The notes: generated by a model not told the origin, from the sequence alone. 64,000 nt of DNA from Mesorhizobium waimense (GCF_003601975.1 NZ_QZWZ01000006.1:1-64000); one strand, 5' to 3'. Shown: positions 8,908-18,280, counted from the first letter of the stretch. Program-made: numbers and translations.

Positions 8908-9713
8908 TGCGCGCTTTTGTCGTTGCGGTGTTTGCCTTCCTCTATCTGCCGATCGCGTTGGTGGTCTTGTTCTCGTTCAACGCCGGCCACCACGCCAGCG
9001 AACTCACCGGCTTCTCCGTGCAATGGTACGGCAAGGCGCTGTCAAACCCGTTCCTGGTCGAAGCGCTGAAGAACAGCCTGTTCATCGCCACCACCAGCGC
9101 CCTGCTGGCGGCGCTGTGCGGCACGGCGGCAGCACTTGGCCTGCAACGGGTCGGCGCGCGGACCCGCGCCGTCTTCGACGCGCTGCTGGGTGCGGCGATC
9201 GTCGTGCCAGGTGTCGTCATCGGCATCTCGACGCTGGTGGCGCTCGTCCAGTTGTTCGGGGTCCTCAATCCGTTCCTCGCCGAGCTGTGGCCAAACGACA
9301 AGCCGCCACGCCTGGCGCTTGGCTACGGCTCGATCATCGCCGCGCACGGCCTGTTTTCGATGGCGCTGGTGGCGATGATCGTCGGCACGCGGCTTGGCAG
9401 CCTCGACCGCAACCTGGTTGAGGCATCGAGCGATCTCTATGCCACGCCGCTGACGACGTTCCGCTCGATCGTGCTGCCGCAGATCATGCCGGCGGTTATC
9501 GCCGGCTTCCTGCTCGCCTTCACCTTCTCGTTCGACGATTTCATCGTCGCCTTCTTCGTCGCGGGCGCGCAGACGACCTTGCCGATCTATGTCTTCGCCT
9601 CGATCCGGCGCGGAGTGACGCCGGAGATCAACGCCATCGCGACGATCGTGCTCGTCGCCTCGGTCCTGCTCGTAGTGCTTGCCCAGTGGCAATTGCGCCG
9701 AAGAAAACACTGA
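8907..9713 (+). CDS. PotC-like ABC permease (copy 1)
   Basis: This 268-residue inner-membrane protein has about six hydrophobic segments and the EAA-type loop VEASSDLYATPLTTFRSIVL. A typical PotC segment, FSFDDFIVAFFVAGAQTTLP, follows. The ATG overlaps the previous stop as TGATG, implying translational coupling. Together with the PotB-like partner it forms the channel of the first polyamine-type importer. Confidence 0.9.
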   Translation: MRAFVVAVFAFLYLPIALVVLFSFNAGHHASELTGFSVQWYGKALSNPFLVEALKNSLFIATTSALLAALCGTAAALGLQRVGARTRAVFDALLGAAIVVPGVVIGISTLVALVQLFGVLNPFLAELWPNDKPPRLALGYGSIIAAHGLFSMALVAMIVGTRLGSLDRNLVEASSDLYATPLTTFRSIVLPQIMPAVIAGFLLAFTFSFDDFIVAFFVAGAQTTLPIYVFASIRRGVTPEINAIATIVLVASVLLVVLAQWQLRRRKH

Positions 9714-9723
9714 AAGGCGGATC

Positions 9724-10485
9724 ATGATTCTGAGAGATCGCATCGCCGTGGTGACGGGCGCCGGGTCGGGCATCGGGCGCGCCGGCGCCATGATCATGGG
9801 CCGGGAAGGGGCGGTGGTGGTGATCGCCGACAGGGACAAGTCAGCCGGCGAAGCAACGGCTTGTGCCGTCCGCGCTGCAGGCGGCCGAGCCGAGGCTGTG
9901 GCGACCGATGTCGACGACGATAAGGCAGTCGAGCAGCTGATCAACGGCACACTGGACAGGCACGGTCGCATCGACATATTGCACAACCATGCCGGCATCC
10001 AGGTCGGCGGCATGCTGACCGAAGTCGGTACCGACGGCATGGATGCGTCCTGGCGCATCAATGTGCGAGCGCAGTTCCTCGCAGCCAGGACCGTCATGCC
10101 GTCGATGATCGCGCAGGGCGGCGGCGTCATCCTCAACACCGCTTCCAATTCCGGCGTGTTCTACGACCGCAAGATGATCGCCTATGCCACCTCGAAGCAT
10201 GCCGTGGTGGCGATGACCAGGCAGATGTCGCTCGACTATGCAAGGCACAATGTCCGCGTCAACGCGCTCTGCCCGGGCTGGGTCGACACGCCGTTCAACG
10301 AGCCGTTCATCGCCCAGATGGGTGGGCGCGAGGCGATCGAGCGCTATGTGCGGACAAAGATCCCGATGGGGCGCTGGGCGAGCGCGGAAGAGATCGCTGA
10401 AGCGATCCTGTTCCTGGTCTCGGATCGCTCGTCCTTCATGACCGGCCAGGCGCTGGTGGTCGACGGCGGCGAAAGCATCGGCTGA
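9724..10485 (+). CDS. short-chain dehydrogenase/reductase
   Basis: This 253-residue classical SDR has the cofactor motif TGAGSGIG (11-18), NHAG in place of NNAG, Ser141, Tyr154 and Lys158 (YATSK), and the C-terminal FMTGQALVVDGG typical of the FabG/2,3-butanediol type. ATG 9724 lies 10 bp after the permease stop with AAAGG upstream, so it is the last gene of the transporter operon. An NAD(P)-dependent oxidation or reduction of an intermediate made from the imported substrate is inferred. The substrate is unknown. Confidence 0.9.
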   Translation: MILRDRIAVVTGAGSGIGRAGAMIMGREGAVVVIADRDKSAGEATACAVRAAGGRAEAVATDVDDDKAVEQLINGTLDRHGRIDILHNHAGIQVGGMLTEVGTDGMDASWRINVRAQFLAARTVMPSMIAQGGGVILNTASNSGVFYDRKMIAYATSKHAVVAMTRQMSLDYARHNVRVNALCPGWVDTPFNEPFIAQMGGREAIERYVRTKIPMGRWASAEEIAEAILFLVSDRSSFMTGQALVVDGGESIG

Positions 10486-10508
10486 GCCGTGCTTGCGCGC
10501 CGGTCACC

Positions 10509-12017
10509 TCACACGTGTTTGCGGCCGCCGGTCTCGCGGAACCAGCTGTCGGGATAGGGATACCACCAGCCCTGGATCTCGGGCTTGTGGTCGATGATGA
10601 CCATCTTGGAGCGGCGGAAGGCGTCGAGCCCCTGGCGGCCGAGTTCACGGCCGAGGCCCGAAGCCTTCCAGCCGCCGAAGGGCAGGGCGTCATTGTCGAT
10701 CAACGGGTTGTTGACCCAGACCATTCCGGCTTCGAGCCGTTCGGCGGCTTCATGCGCTTCGGCAAGGTCGGTGGTGAACACCGAGGCGCCGAGCCCGAAC
10801 GGGCTGTCATTGGCAAGCCTGATCGCCTCGTCGAAATCCTTCACCCGGCAGATCGCTGCGACCGGTCCGAAACACTCTTCGCGCACGATCGTCATGTCCG
10901 GTGTGACGCCGGTTAGGATCGTCGGCTCGTAGAACCAGCCGACATTGTGCGCCGGCGGAATGCGCCCGCCAGTTACCGCTTTGGCGCCGCAGCGGATGGC
11001 ATCGTCGACAAGGCGCATGACCTTCGCCCGCGCCGCCTCGCTGACCAGCGGCCCGATCTCGGTCTTGTCCAGCCCGTTGCCGATGCGCAGCGCCCGGGTC
11101 CTTTCGGCGAACAGTTCGACGAAGCGGTCATGCACGGAATCGACGACAAAAAAGCGCTCGGCCGAGGTGCAGACCTGGCCGGTGAGGTGGAAGGCGGCGG
11201 TGACGCTGCCAGCGGCCGCCACGTCGAGCGGGGCGTGTTCGCTGATGATCAGCGGATCGCTGCCGCCTGCCTCGATGACACAAGGCTTCATGCGCTCCGC
11301 GCAGGCCACCGCCACCGCCTTGCCGGCTGCGACCGAGCCGGTGAAGGCGACGGCGTGGGTGCGGTCGGAGGTGATCAGCGCCTGTGCGGTGGCGGCACCG
11401 CCGGGCAGGCAGGAGACGAGGCCCTTGGGCAGCGAGCGGAACACGGTCATGTAGTCGAGCGTCGACAGCGTCGTCGCTTCGGCCGGCTTGATGATGCAGG
11501 CGTTGCCGGCGGCGAGCGATGCGGCGACGGTCCAGCACATCAGCAGGATCGGAAAATTGTAGGGCATGATGTGGACCGACACGCCATAGGGCTCGAAGCG
11601 TGCATATTGGAACGAGCCGGCCTGCGTCGTGCCGGCCACCTTGCCGGCATCGTCGCGCGCCATCTCGGCATAGTAGCGGAAGATCGGCGCGCAATTGGCG
11701 ATCTCGCCGATGGCTTCGGGATAGGGTTTGCCCATCTCGCGCACCATCAGCTCGGCGCAGCGGGTGAAGTCGGCCGCCTCGATGGCGTTGGCGACGGCAT
11801 GCAAATGCCTGGCGCGGCTCTTGGCGTCGAGTTTTTTCCACGCGGCTTGCGCTTGCGTCGCTGCGCTGAGCGCGGCGTCGATCTCGCCCTCGGCAACGGC
11901 GGCAATGGCGCCGACGGTTTCGAGCGTCGCCGGATCGATCACCGGTTTGTTCGCGCCGGCCATCGGCCGGTAATCCGGATTGACGAAGAAAGCCGGCCGG
12001 TCAGCGGAGAAATCCAT
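10509..12017 (-). CDS. NAD(P)-dependent aldehyde dehydrogenase
   Basis: This 502-residue enzyme has the full aldehyde dehydrogenase catalytic set: Asn154 (MPYNFP), Lys177 (IIKPAE), the general base Glu249 (VIEAGG) and the nucleophile Cys283 (GQVCTS). It resembles succinate-semialdehyde or gamma-glutamyl-aminobutyraldehyde dehydrogenases. It is the last gene of a nine-gene minus-strand operon starting with the PotD-like gene at 18280. In the Puu scheme it would oxidise the aldehyde made by the FAD oxidase encoded at 22133-23422 on the opposite strand. Confidence 0.92.
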   Translation of the reverse strand: MDFSADRPAFFVNPDYRPMAGANKPVIDPATLETVGAIAAVAEGEIDAALSAATQAQAAWKKLDAKSRARHLHAVANAIEAADFTRCAELMVREMGKPYPEAIGEIANCAPIFRYYAEMARDDAGKVAGTTQAGSFQYARFEPYGVSVHIMPYNFPILLMCWTVAASLAAGNACIIKPAEATTLSTLDYMTVFRSLPKGLVSCLPGGAATAQALITSDRTHAVAFTGSVAAGKAVAVACAERMKPCVIEAGGSDPLIISEHAPLDVAAAGSVTAAFHLTGQVCTSAERFFVVDSVHDRFVELFAERTRALRIGNGLDKTEIGPLVSEAARAKVMRLVDDAIRCGAKAVTGGRIPPAHNVGWFYEPTILTGVTPDMTIVREECFGPVAAICRVKDFDEAIRLANDSPFGLGASVFTTDLAEAHEAAERLEAGMVWVNNPLIDNDALPFGGWKASGLGRELGRQGLDAFRRSKMVIIDHKPEIQGWWYPYPDSWFRETGGRKHV

Positions 12018-12037
12018 GGTCGTCCTTTCAGGCCCGC

Positions 12038-12382
12038 TCAGCGGATCATGTAGACCTTCTTGATCGTCTCATGGACGGTGCAGACGCCCTTCCAGTCCTG
12101 CGGGAAGAAGGCCGCCGTGTCCGGCTCGATCTCGATGACCTCGCCGGATTCGTGCACATAGGTGCAACGCCCCTCGAGGAAGTGGCAGAACTCGTCGCGG
12201 GTGACGTGGCAGTGCCATTTGCCCGGAGTGCACACCCACAGGCCGCATTCGGAGCGGCCTTCCGGCCCCTTGTAGAGCAGCTTGCCCGAAGTGTGGGATT
12301 CGCCTTCGATCATCGTCGGGATGACGCCCCAATCGACGAGGTCGGTGATGGCAAGCGGAGATTGCATGATCGGCGTTGTCAT
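12038..12382 (-). CDS. DUF861-type cupin, tandem copy C (metal ligands kept)
   Basis: This 114-residue single cupin belongs to the DUF861 (cupin_3/EutQ-like) family. It shows CGLWVCTPG, RDEFCHFLEG and AAFFPQDWKGVCTVHET. It carries a full cupin motif 1 pattern: His-x-His, four residues, Glu, six residues, Gly (starting WHCHVTRDE). It also has a late His in TVHET, so it may bind a metal. It is the third of three adjacent paralogues between a glycosyltransferase and an aldehyde dehydrogenase. Family members include ureidoglycine aminohydrolase-like and ethanolamine-utilisation proteins; the reaction here is unknown. Confidence 0.85.
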   Translation of the reverse strand: MTTPIMQSPLAITDLVDWGVIPTMIEGESHTSGKLLYKGPEGRSECGLWVCTPGKWHCHVTRDEFCHFLEGRCTYVHESGEVIEIEPDTAAFFPQDWKGVCTVHETIKKVYMIR

Positions 12383-12411
12383 TTCGATTGTCCTTGAAAG
12401 TGCTTCGGTGC

Positions 12412-12753
12412 TCACCGGCACATGAAGGCCTTGGTCAGCGTTTCGGTGATGATGGAGGTGCCGGTCCAGCCGGCGGGGAAGAACACCAGCGTGCCGGCCT
12501 CGACCGGTATCTGCTCGCCGTTGTCGCGAACATAGCTGCCGCGCCCGGACAGGAAATGGCAGAACTCGTCGGCAGCGAAGGTAATGTGGCGCGTGCCGGG
12601 CGTGCATGACCAAAGGCCGCATTCGCTCGACCCATTCGGGTGCTGGAACAGGATCTTGCCCGATGCGCGCGGCGAGCCGGCGATTGGCGATGCGCTTTCG
12701 CCCCAGTCGTCCAGCGCTACCGAGGCGGCGTTCGGCCAATGCGGTGTCGACAT
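12412..12753 (-). CDS. DUF861-type cupin, tandem copy B (ligands lost)
   Basis: This 113-residue paralogue of the cupins on either side has CGLWSCTPG, ADEFCHFLSG and LVFFPAGWTG. The first His-x-His reads His-Ile-Thr and the late His is replaced (SIITET), so the usual metal ligands are mostly gone. It lies 29 bp upstream of copy C and 23 bp downstream of copy A in the same operon. It may be a binding or scaffold partner rather than a catalyst; this is inference. Confidence 0.83.
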   Translation of the reverse strand: MSTPHWPNAASVALDDWGESASPIAGSPRASGKILFQHPNGSSECGLWSCTPGTRHITFAADEFCHFLSGRGSYVRDNGEQIPVEAGTLVFFPAGWTGTSIITETLTKAFMCR

Positions 12754-12776
12754 GTCGTGATGCTCCCCGTTGCTGT

Positions 12777-13127
12777 TCAGGCCAGCATGTAGACGTTACG
12801 AATGGTCTCATGCACGCTGCATTCGCCTGTCCAGCCGGCAGGGAACATGACCACGGTTCCAGCGGAGACTTCTATCACTTCACCGACATCCGACCTGTAG
12901 GTCGCGCGGCCGGCGACGAAATGGCACAATTCGTCGCGCGGGATCGCCAGTCGCCAGCGGCCTGGCGTGCAGACCCAGATGCCCGATTCCGGCTGGTTGT
13001 TCGGCCCCTTGTGAACCAGCCTGCCTGTCGAGTGCGAAGCGCTCTCCAGCGCATCCGGCTGCGCGCCCCAGTCGACGAGGTCGGTGCGGGTCGAGGCCTG
13101 ATGGAGATGGGGTGCGGAGGAGGTCAT
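12777..13127 (-). CDS. DUF861-type cupin, tandem copy A (partial ligand set)
   Basis: This 116-residue cupin has the family segments SGIWVCTPG, RDELCHFVAG and VVMFPAGWTGECSVHET. The late His is kept but the first His-x-His is replaced (RWRLAIPRDE). Its ATG overlaps the glycosyltransferase stop codon by ATGA, so the two are translationally coupled. It shares more with copy C than with copy B (LVDWG, SVHETI-VYM). Confidence 0.84.
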   Translation of the reverse strand: MTSSAPHLHQASTRTDLVDWGAQPDALESASHSTGRLVHKGPNNQPESGIWVCTPGRWRLAIPRDELCHFVAGRATYRSDVGEVIEVSAGTVVMFPAGWTGECSVHETIRNVYMLA

Positions 13128-14398
13128 AGCAGTTTCTCCAGCAACCCAGCCGCTTTCTCCGGCCCGTTCTGCGACTGCATCTGTGCCGATGTCGTCGCCA
13201 GCTTCGCCTTCATCGCCGGATCGGTCAGGCAGGTCTCGATCTTGGCGATCAGCTCGGCATCGCTCCAGTCGTAGCGCGGCATGCCAAAGCCGCAACCGAT
13301 CTCGCCGACGCGGGTGGCGTTGTCGTGACCGTCCCAGACATAGGGCATGATGATGGCCGGCTTGCCGAAATAGAGGCACTCGGTGAACGAGTTGTTGCCG
13401 CCATGGTGGATCACCGCATCGACCTGCGGGATGACCGAAGGCTGCGGGAACCAGCTCTCGACGATGACGTTACCGGGCACGTCCGTATACTGGTCCTTGT
13501 AGCCGCCGACATTGACCAGCGCGCGGTAGCGGGTCATCCCCAGCGCCGCGATGATGCGCTTCAGCAGGTCGACATCGCCGGCGCCCAGGCTGCCGAAGGA
13601 GACATAGAGCAGCGGCCCGTCATTGTTTTTCGCGAAGGTCGGCACGCTGTAGGGCTTTTCCTGCCGCACGCAGCCTTCGAGATACTGGAATTTTGCCGGA
13701 TCGAGCGGATGGCGACGCTTGAACTTTGCTGCTTCCGGGTAGAGCAGCAGGTTGAGATAGGGCGAGGCTTCGAAGAACTGGCCGATCGGGTAGGGCGCTT
13801 CGCCGTTGGCGGTCAGGAACGCGTTGAAGTCGTCATGGATCGGCTTGATGACTGCGTTGAAATGATCGCGGTAGCGCTGATGCCCGGCATGGTCGTTCTC
13901 GCCACAGCCGGAGAGATGCGGCGGGATGCCTTCATCCTCGATCTCGTTTTCCGAGCAGGAGATGACGCGCACCCAGGGCTTGCCGTACTGCTTGATCGCC
14001 GGGAACAGGATGACGTTGTCGACGCAGATGACATCGGGCTTGATGGCGGTGAGCACGCGCGGCAGATCCTTCTGCGCCCACTTGGCGCTGTCGACGATCG
14101 CCGTCCAGCAATCCTTCACATAGTTGTCGACCTGGTCGTAGGGCGATTTGCGGAAGTTCGGGATGTGGCCGTTGATGAAATCCTCCCAGAATTTTGCCAT
14201 CTGCTCCGGCGGCATCGGCTCGGAGAGGTTCACCGGGTGCGCCTCGAAACCGTAGCCCTTGTAGACGTCGACGAAGCCGGGGTCCGACAGGAACACGGCC
14301 TTGTGGCCGCGCGCTTCGACCGCCTGGGCGATGCCGACGGAATTGAGCGCCGGGCCAAAGGCCGCCTCGGGAAAAAACGCGATCGTCTTCTGCGCCAT
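13124..14398 (-). CDS. family 1 (UGT/MGT-like) glycosyltransferase, copy 1
   Basis: This 424-residue GT-B enzyme has an N-terminal acceptor domain (IAFFPEAAFGPALNSVGIAQ) and a C-terminal nucleotide-sugar domain. The latter contains LLYVSFGSLG and HHGGNNSFTE (His331 on), then PYVWDGHDNA. This aligns with the plant-type HCGWNS...DQ-NA donor box but is clearly variant. ATG 14398 has AGGAG upstream; the TTG two codons earlier is less likely. It sits between the PotA-like gene and the cupins in one operon. Family members glycosylate small molecules in the cytoplasm. Why a catabolic amine operon needs it is unknown; acceptor and donor cannot be inferred. Confidence 0.85.
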   Translation of the reverse strand: MAQKTIAFFPEAAFGPALNSVGIAQAVEARGHKAVFLSDPGFVDVYKGYGFEAHPVNLSEPMPPEQMAKFWEDFINGHIPNFRKSPYDQVDNYVKDCWTAIVDSAKWAQKDLPRVLTAIKPDVICVDNVILFPAIKQYGKPWVRVISCSENEIEDEGIPPHLSGCGENDHAGHQRYRDHFNAVIKPIHDDFNAFLTANGEAPYPIGQFFEASPYLNLLLYPEAAKFKRRHPLDPAKFQYLEGCVRQEKPYSVPTFAKNNDGPLLYVSFGSLGAGDVDLLKRIIAALGMTRYRALVNVGGYKDQYTDVPGNVIVESWFPQPSVIPQVDAVIHHGGNNSFTECLYFGKPAIIMPYVWDGHDNATRVGEIGCGFGMPRYDWSDAELIAKIETCLTDPAMKAKLATTSAQMQSQNGPEKAAGLLEKLL

Positions 14399-14414
14399 CA
14401 AGCTTCTCCTTCAA

Positions 14415-15488
14415 TCACTCTGCGAAAATTCTGACATCGGCGGCGTTCCAGCCGAGCTCGATTGTGTCGCCGGCCGCGACCGGCCGACGGTCGGCGGCAT
14501 CGGCGGTGACACGCACCAGGAACGGTTTTGGCGAGAGAGCGGTGCGGATATGCAGCTGCAGGTCGAGCCCCTGATAGGCCAGCGCTTCGACCGTGCCGCT
14601 AGTCCGGTTGGCCGTCTGAGGCTCAGGGAATAGCCTGATACGTTCCGGCCGCACCGCGGCGACGGCGGATGCGCCAGGCGAAAGCGTTGCGGGAGCCTTG
14701 CCGGTGATCCGTGCACCGTTGGCCGCCAGCACGCCATCGGCGGTCGCTTTGCCCGGCACAAAATTCATCACGCCGATGAAGTCGGCGACGAAGCGGTCGG
14801 CTGGGTGTTCGTAGACCGCGTGTGGCGTGTCGCATTGCAGCAGCCGGCCATCCTTCAGCACCGCCATGCGGTCGGCCATCACCAGCGACTCCTCCTGGTC
14901 ATGGGTGACGATGACGAAGGTGATGCCGACCTCGTGCTGCAGGCGCTTCAGTTCGAGCTGCATGGCGCCGCGCAGCTTCTTGTCGAGCGCGCCGAGCGGT
15001 TCGTCGAGCAGCAGCAGGCGCGGCCGCTTCACCAGCGCCCGGGCGAGCGCGACGCGCTGCTTCTGGCCGCCCGACAATTGCTCCGGCTTGCGGTCGGCGA
15101 AGGGGACAAGTTCGGTCGTCGCCAGGATGGCGTCGACGCGGGAGCGGATTTCTTTTGCCGGCAAACGCTCCATTTCCAGGCCGTAGGAAACATTGGCCCT
15201 GACGCTCATATGCGGAAACAGCGCATAGGACTGGAACATCAGATTGACCGGCCGCTTGTTGGGCGGGATCCGTGCGATGTCGCGTCCGTCGAGCAGGATG
15301 CGCCCGTCATTGGGCGTCTCGAAGCCGGCCAGCATGCGCAACAGCGTGGTCTTGCCGCAGCCCGAGGGTCCGAGCAGAGCGAAGAATTCGTTCTCGCGGA
15401 TGTCGAGCGAAATGCCGTCGACGGCGGTCACCCGGCCGAAATTCTTCGACACATGATCGATGGCCAACAGCGTGCGCGGTTCGCTCAT
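14415..15488 (-). CDS. PotA-like ABC transporter ATPase (polyamine type, copy 2)
   Basis: This 357-residue ATPase has Walker A GPSGCGKTT (40-48), Q-loop MFQSYALFPH, signature LSGGQKQR (138-145), Walker B LLLLDEP, the switch His in VTHDQEESL and a C-terminal TOBE region. Its ATG overlaps the stop of the PotC-like gene by ATGA. It powers the second polyamine-type importer, and 16 bp separate it from the glycosyltransferase gene downstream. Confidence 0.92.
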   Translation of the reverse strand: MSEPRTLLAIDHVSKNFGRVTAVDGISLDIRENEFFALLGPSGCGKTTLLRMLAGFETPNDGRILLDGRDIARIPPNKRPVNLMFQSYALFPHMSVRANVSYGLEMERLPAKEIRSRVDAILATTELVPFADRKPEQLSGGQKQRVALARALVKRPRLLLLDEPLGALDKKLRGAMQLELKRLQHEVGITFVIVTHDQEESLVMADRMAVLKDGRLLQCDTPHAVYEHPADRFVADFIGVMNFVPGKATADGVLAANGARITGKAPATLSPGASAVAAVRPERIRLFPEPQTANRTSGTVEALAYQGLDLQLHIRTALSPKPFLVRVTADAADRRPVAAGDTIELGWNAADVRIFAE

Positions 15489-16279
15489 TGGCCGATCACC
15501 CCGCGGTTGAGCCGCTGCGACAGGGTCAGCGCGGTGATGCTGACCGCCATGACGATGGTCGCCAGTGCGTTGATCTCGGGCGTGATGCCGAAACGGATCA
15601 TCGCATAGATTTGCATCGGCAACGTGGTCGAGGCGCGCCCGGCGCCAGCGGTGAAGAAGGCGATGATGAACTCGTCGACCGAGAGCGTGAAGGCGAGCAG
15701 CGCGCCGGCGATCACTGCCGGCAGGATAACCGGTAATGTTACGCGCCTGAAGGTGGTAAGCGCCGAGGCGCCGAGATCGGCCGAGGCCTCGACGATCGAC
15801 CAGTCAAAGCTCTTCAGCCGGGCGCGCACCACCGAGCAGACGAAGGCGAGGTTGAAGACGACATGGGCAAGGATGATGGTGTGCAGGCCCATGGTGAGGT
15901 TGAGCATCGAGAAGAACGAGAGCAGCGCGATGGCCAGCACGATGTCGGGGATGATCATCGGCGCAAAGATCAACGCCTCGAGGCCCTTGCCATACTGCCG
16001 GCGCATCTCGACGCCGATCGCCAGCAGCGTGCCGAGCAGTGTGGCGATGACGGTCGAGACCAGCGCCACGATCAGCGTGTTGAGGGCAGCCTGCAGGATC
16101 GCCGCATTGCCGGCCAGCGAGGCATACCATTTCAGCGAAAAGCCCGACCATGCCGTCGGCAGTCCGCCTGCGTTGAAGGAGAGCGCGACCAGCACGGCGA
16201 TCGGGATGTAGAGGAAGGCGAAGACGAGCGACAGCACGAGCCAGAGCGCGCGCCGCGTGCCGGGGGAACGCTCAGCCAT
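15485..16279 (-). CDS. PotC-like ABC permease (copy 2)
   Basis: This 264-residue inner-membrane permease has about six transmembrane segments. The EAA loop is VEASADLGASALTTFRRVTL, followed by FTLSVDEFIIAFFTAGAG. The ATG at 16279 overlaps the PotB-like stop by 8 bp and gives the MAERSPG start; the frame extends upstream inside that neighbour, so the shorter start is chosen. It is a partner of the permease at 16272-17147. Confidence 0.88.
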   Translation of the reverse strand: MAERSPGTRRALWLVLSLVFAFLYIPIAVLVALSFNAGGLPTAWSGFSLKWYASLAGNAAILQAALNTLIVALVSTVIATLLGTLLAIGVEMRRQYGKGLEALIFAPMIIPDIVLAIALLSFFSMLNLTMGLHTIILAHVVFNLAFVCSVVRARLKSFDWSIVEASADLGASALTTFRRVTLPVILPAVIAGALLAFTLSVDEFIIAFFTAGAGRASTTLPMQIYAMIRFGITPEINALATIVMAVSITALTLSQRLNRGVIGQ

Positions 16280-17147
16280 TGGCGCCGCCTTTGGCTTCGG
16301 CCGCACGGCCGGCGGCGCGATCGGCGAGCAGTGCCTGCGTCATAAGCACCAGCAGCATGATGGCAATCAGCGCCATGGCGAGCGCGGCGCCGAAGGGCCA
16401 GTCGTTGGCGGTCAGGAACTGGTCGTAGACGAGATTGCCGATCATCTGGAAGCGGCCGCCGCCGAGCAGCGCCGGCGTGACGAAATTGCCGATAGATAGC
16501 ACGAAGACGAAGACCGCGCCGGCGGCGATGCCGGGCACCGTCAGTGGCAGGATAACCCGCCGAAATGTGGTGAGGGCGGACGCGCCCAGGTCGCGCGATG
16601 CCTCGGCAAGTTCGGGGTTGAGCCGTGACAGCGGCGCGTAGCAGGCAAGTATGACGAAGGGTAGGTAGTTGTAGACCAGGCCGGCAATGACGGCGCCTTC
16701 GGTGTAGAGCATAGACGGCGGCTCGCCGGTGTAGCCGAACCAGCGCAACAACTGGGTGATTAGGCCCTCGCGGTTGAGCAGGACGATCCAGGCATAGGTG
16801 CGGATCAGGTAGTTGGACCAGAACGGCAGCACGGCGAAAAACAGGAACACTGGCTGCAGCCGGCGGGGGGCGGCCGATATGGCGTAGGCGGCGGCATAGC
16901 CGATGATGACGGCGATGAGCGTGGCCGTGCCGGCGATGCGCGCCGAATTGAGGAAGATGCCGGCATAGAGCGGGTCGAACACCAGCCCGAAATTCTCCAG
17001 CGTGAAGGTGTATTCGATGCCGCCATAGATGCCGCGCCGGAAGAAGGCGAGCGCCAGTACCAGCGCGCATGGCACCACCATCAGGGCGGTCAGCCAGGCC
17101 AGCGCCGGCGCCATCAGCAAGGAGGAGCGAAGTCTAGTTGGGGACAC
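16272..17147 (-). CDS. PotB-like ABC permease (copy 2)
   Basis: This 291-residue inner-membrane permease has six predicted segments (for example APALAWLTALMVVPCALVLA) and the EAA loop AEASRDLGASALTTFRRVIL. The start is a GTG at 17147 without a strong ribosome site; a later start is possible. The gene lies 68 bp downstream of the binding-protein gene. With the PotC-like partner it forms the second polyamine-type channel. Confidence 0.87.
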   Translation of the reverse strand: MSPTRLRSSLLMAPALAWLTALMVVPCALVLALAFFRRGIYGGIEYTFTLENFGLVFDPLYAGIFLNSARIAGTATLIAVIIGYAAAYAISAAPRRLQPVFLFFAVLPFWSNYLIRTYAWIVLLNREGLITQLLRWFGYTGEPPSMLYTEGAVIAGLVYNYLPFVILACYAPLSRLNPELAEASRDLGASALTTFRRVILPLTVPGIAAGAVFVFVLSIGNFVTPALLGGGRFQMIGNLVYDQFLTANDWPFGAALAMALIAIMLLVLMTQALLADRAAGRAAEAKGGANG

Positions 17148-17215
17148 GTTTGCGAACCGCGTTCGGCGACCGACGGCGGATGCCCGCCGTCGGTCGTGAT
17201 CCAGTTTGATGCCGC

Positions 17216-18280
17216 TTACTGCGCGGCCTTGATCTCGCTGACGATCTTCGAATAGTCGCGCTGGGCGTCGCCGACGTCGCGCAGCTGTTCGAACTTGACG
17301 AGGTCAGCCACCGGCATCGCCATGTTGGGGAATTTCGCCAGGAAGTCGGCCGGCAGGCTTTCCATCGCCGGCTTGTTCGGCACCTTGTAGTCGATGTTCT
17401 GAGCCGCCCAGGCGTGGTTCTTGGCGTCGAGCATGAAGTTGATGAACTGGAAGGCGGCGTCCTTGTTGGCAGAGGCCTTCATCACCACCATCGTGTCAAC
17501 CCAGAGGTCCGACCCTTCCTTCGGGATGACGTATTTGATCTCGGGGTTTTCGGCGATGCCATAGTTGCACCAGCCGTCCCAGGCCTGCACCAGCAGCGCC
17601 TCGCCGGACACCAGCTTGGAATAGAAGGTGGTGTCGTCATAGGCGAGCAAGGTCTTCTTGGCCGAGATCAGCAGGTCCTTGACCTCAGCGAGCTTGGCCG
17701 GATCGGTTTCGTTGACCGAAAAGCCCTTGTTGAGCTGGCCGGCGGCCAGCAGCCAGCGGTCGGTCGCCAGCATGGTGGTCTTGCCCTTGAGATCATCGGA
17801 CGGGGCGAGCAGATCGCTCCAGCTGGTCGGCGCAACCTTCACCAGATCCGAGCGGTAGCAGAGACCGGTGGTGCCCCAGGTGTAGGGCACGGAAAAGGCG
17901 TTGCCCACATCGTGCGGCAGCTTGGCCGCTTCCGGATAGAGGTTGGCGAGGTTGGGGACCTTGGCATGGTCGATCGGCTCGGCCAGGCCGAGCTTGTTCA
18001 GCACCTCGGCGAAGGGCGAGGAGACGAAGACCACGTCATAGCCCTTGCCGCCGGAGGCGACGAGCTTGCCCATGATCTCCTCATTGGTGGCATGCACCAC
18101 GACCTCGCCGGAAACGCCGGTCGCGGTCTTGAAGGCGGCCATGGCATCAGGCGCCATGTAGCCGTCCCAGTTTGAGATGACGAGATCGGCGGCCGCAGCC
18201 GGCGCCGAGAGCGCCAGCGCGAGGCCAAGCGCGATTGAAGACATTGTGAACGAACGGTGCCGTAAGGCGGTGGCGGTCAT
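17216..18280 (-). CDS. PotD-like periplasmic binding protein (copy 2)
   Basis: This 354-residue binding protein has a Sec signal peptide ending near APAAA-ADL, unlike the Tat signal of copy 1. The mature part begins with LVISNWDGYMAPDAMAAFK and contains YTWGTTGLCYRSDLV, as in spermidine/putrescine-binding proteins. It is the first gene of the nine-gene operon that runs down to the aldehyde dehydrogenase at 10509. It is divergent from the GntR gene at 18508, with an inverted repeat in the shared gap. Confidence 0.9.
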   Translation of the reverse strand: MTATALRHRSFTMSSIALGLALALSAPAAAADLVISNWDGYMAPDAMAAFKTATGVSGEVVVHATNEEIMGKLVASGGKGYDVVFVSSPFAEVLNKLGLAEPIDHAKVPNLANLYPEAAKLPHDVGNAFSVPYTWGTTGLCYRSDLVKVAPTSWSDLLAPSDDLKGKTTMLATDRWLLAAGQLNKGFSVNETDPAKLAEVKDLLISAKKTLLAYDDTTFYSKLVSGEALLVQAWDGWCNYGIAENPEIKYVIPKEGSDLWVDTMVVMKASANKDAAFQFINFMLDAKNHAWAAQNIDYKVPNKPAMESLPADFLAKFPNMAMPVADLVKFEQLRDVGDAQRDYSKIVSEIKAAQ

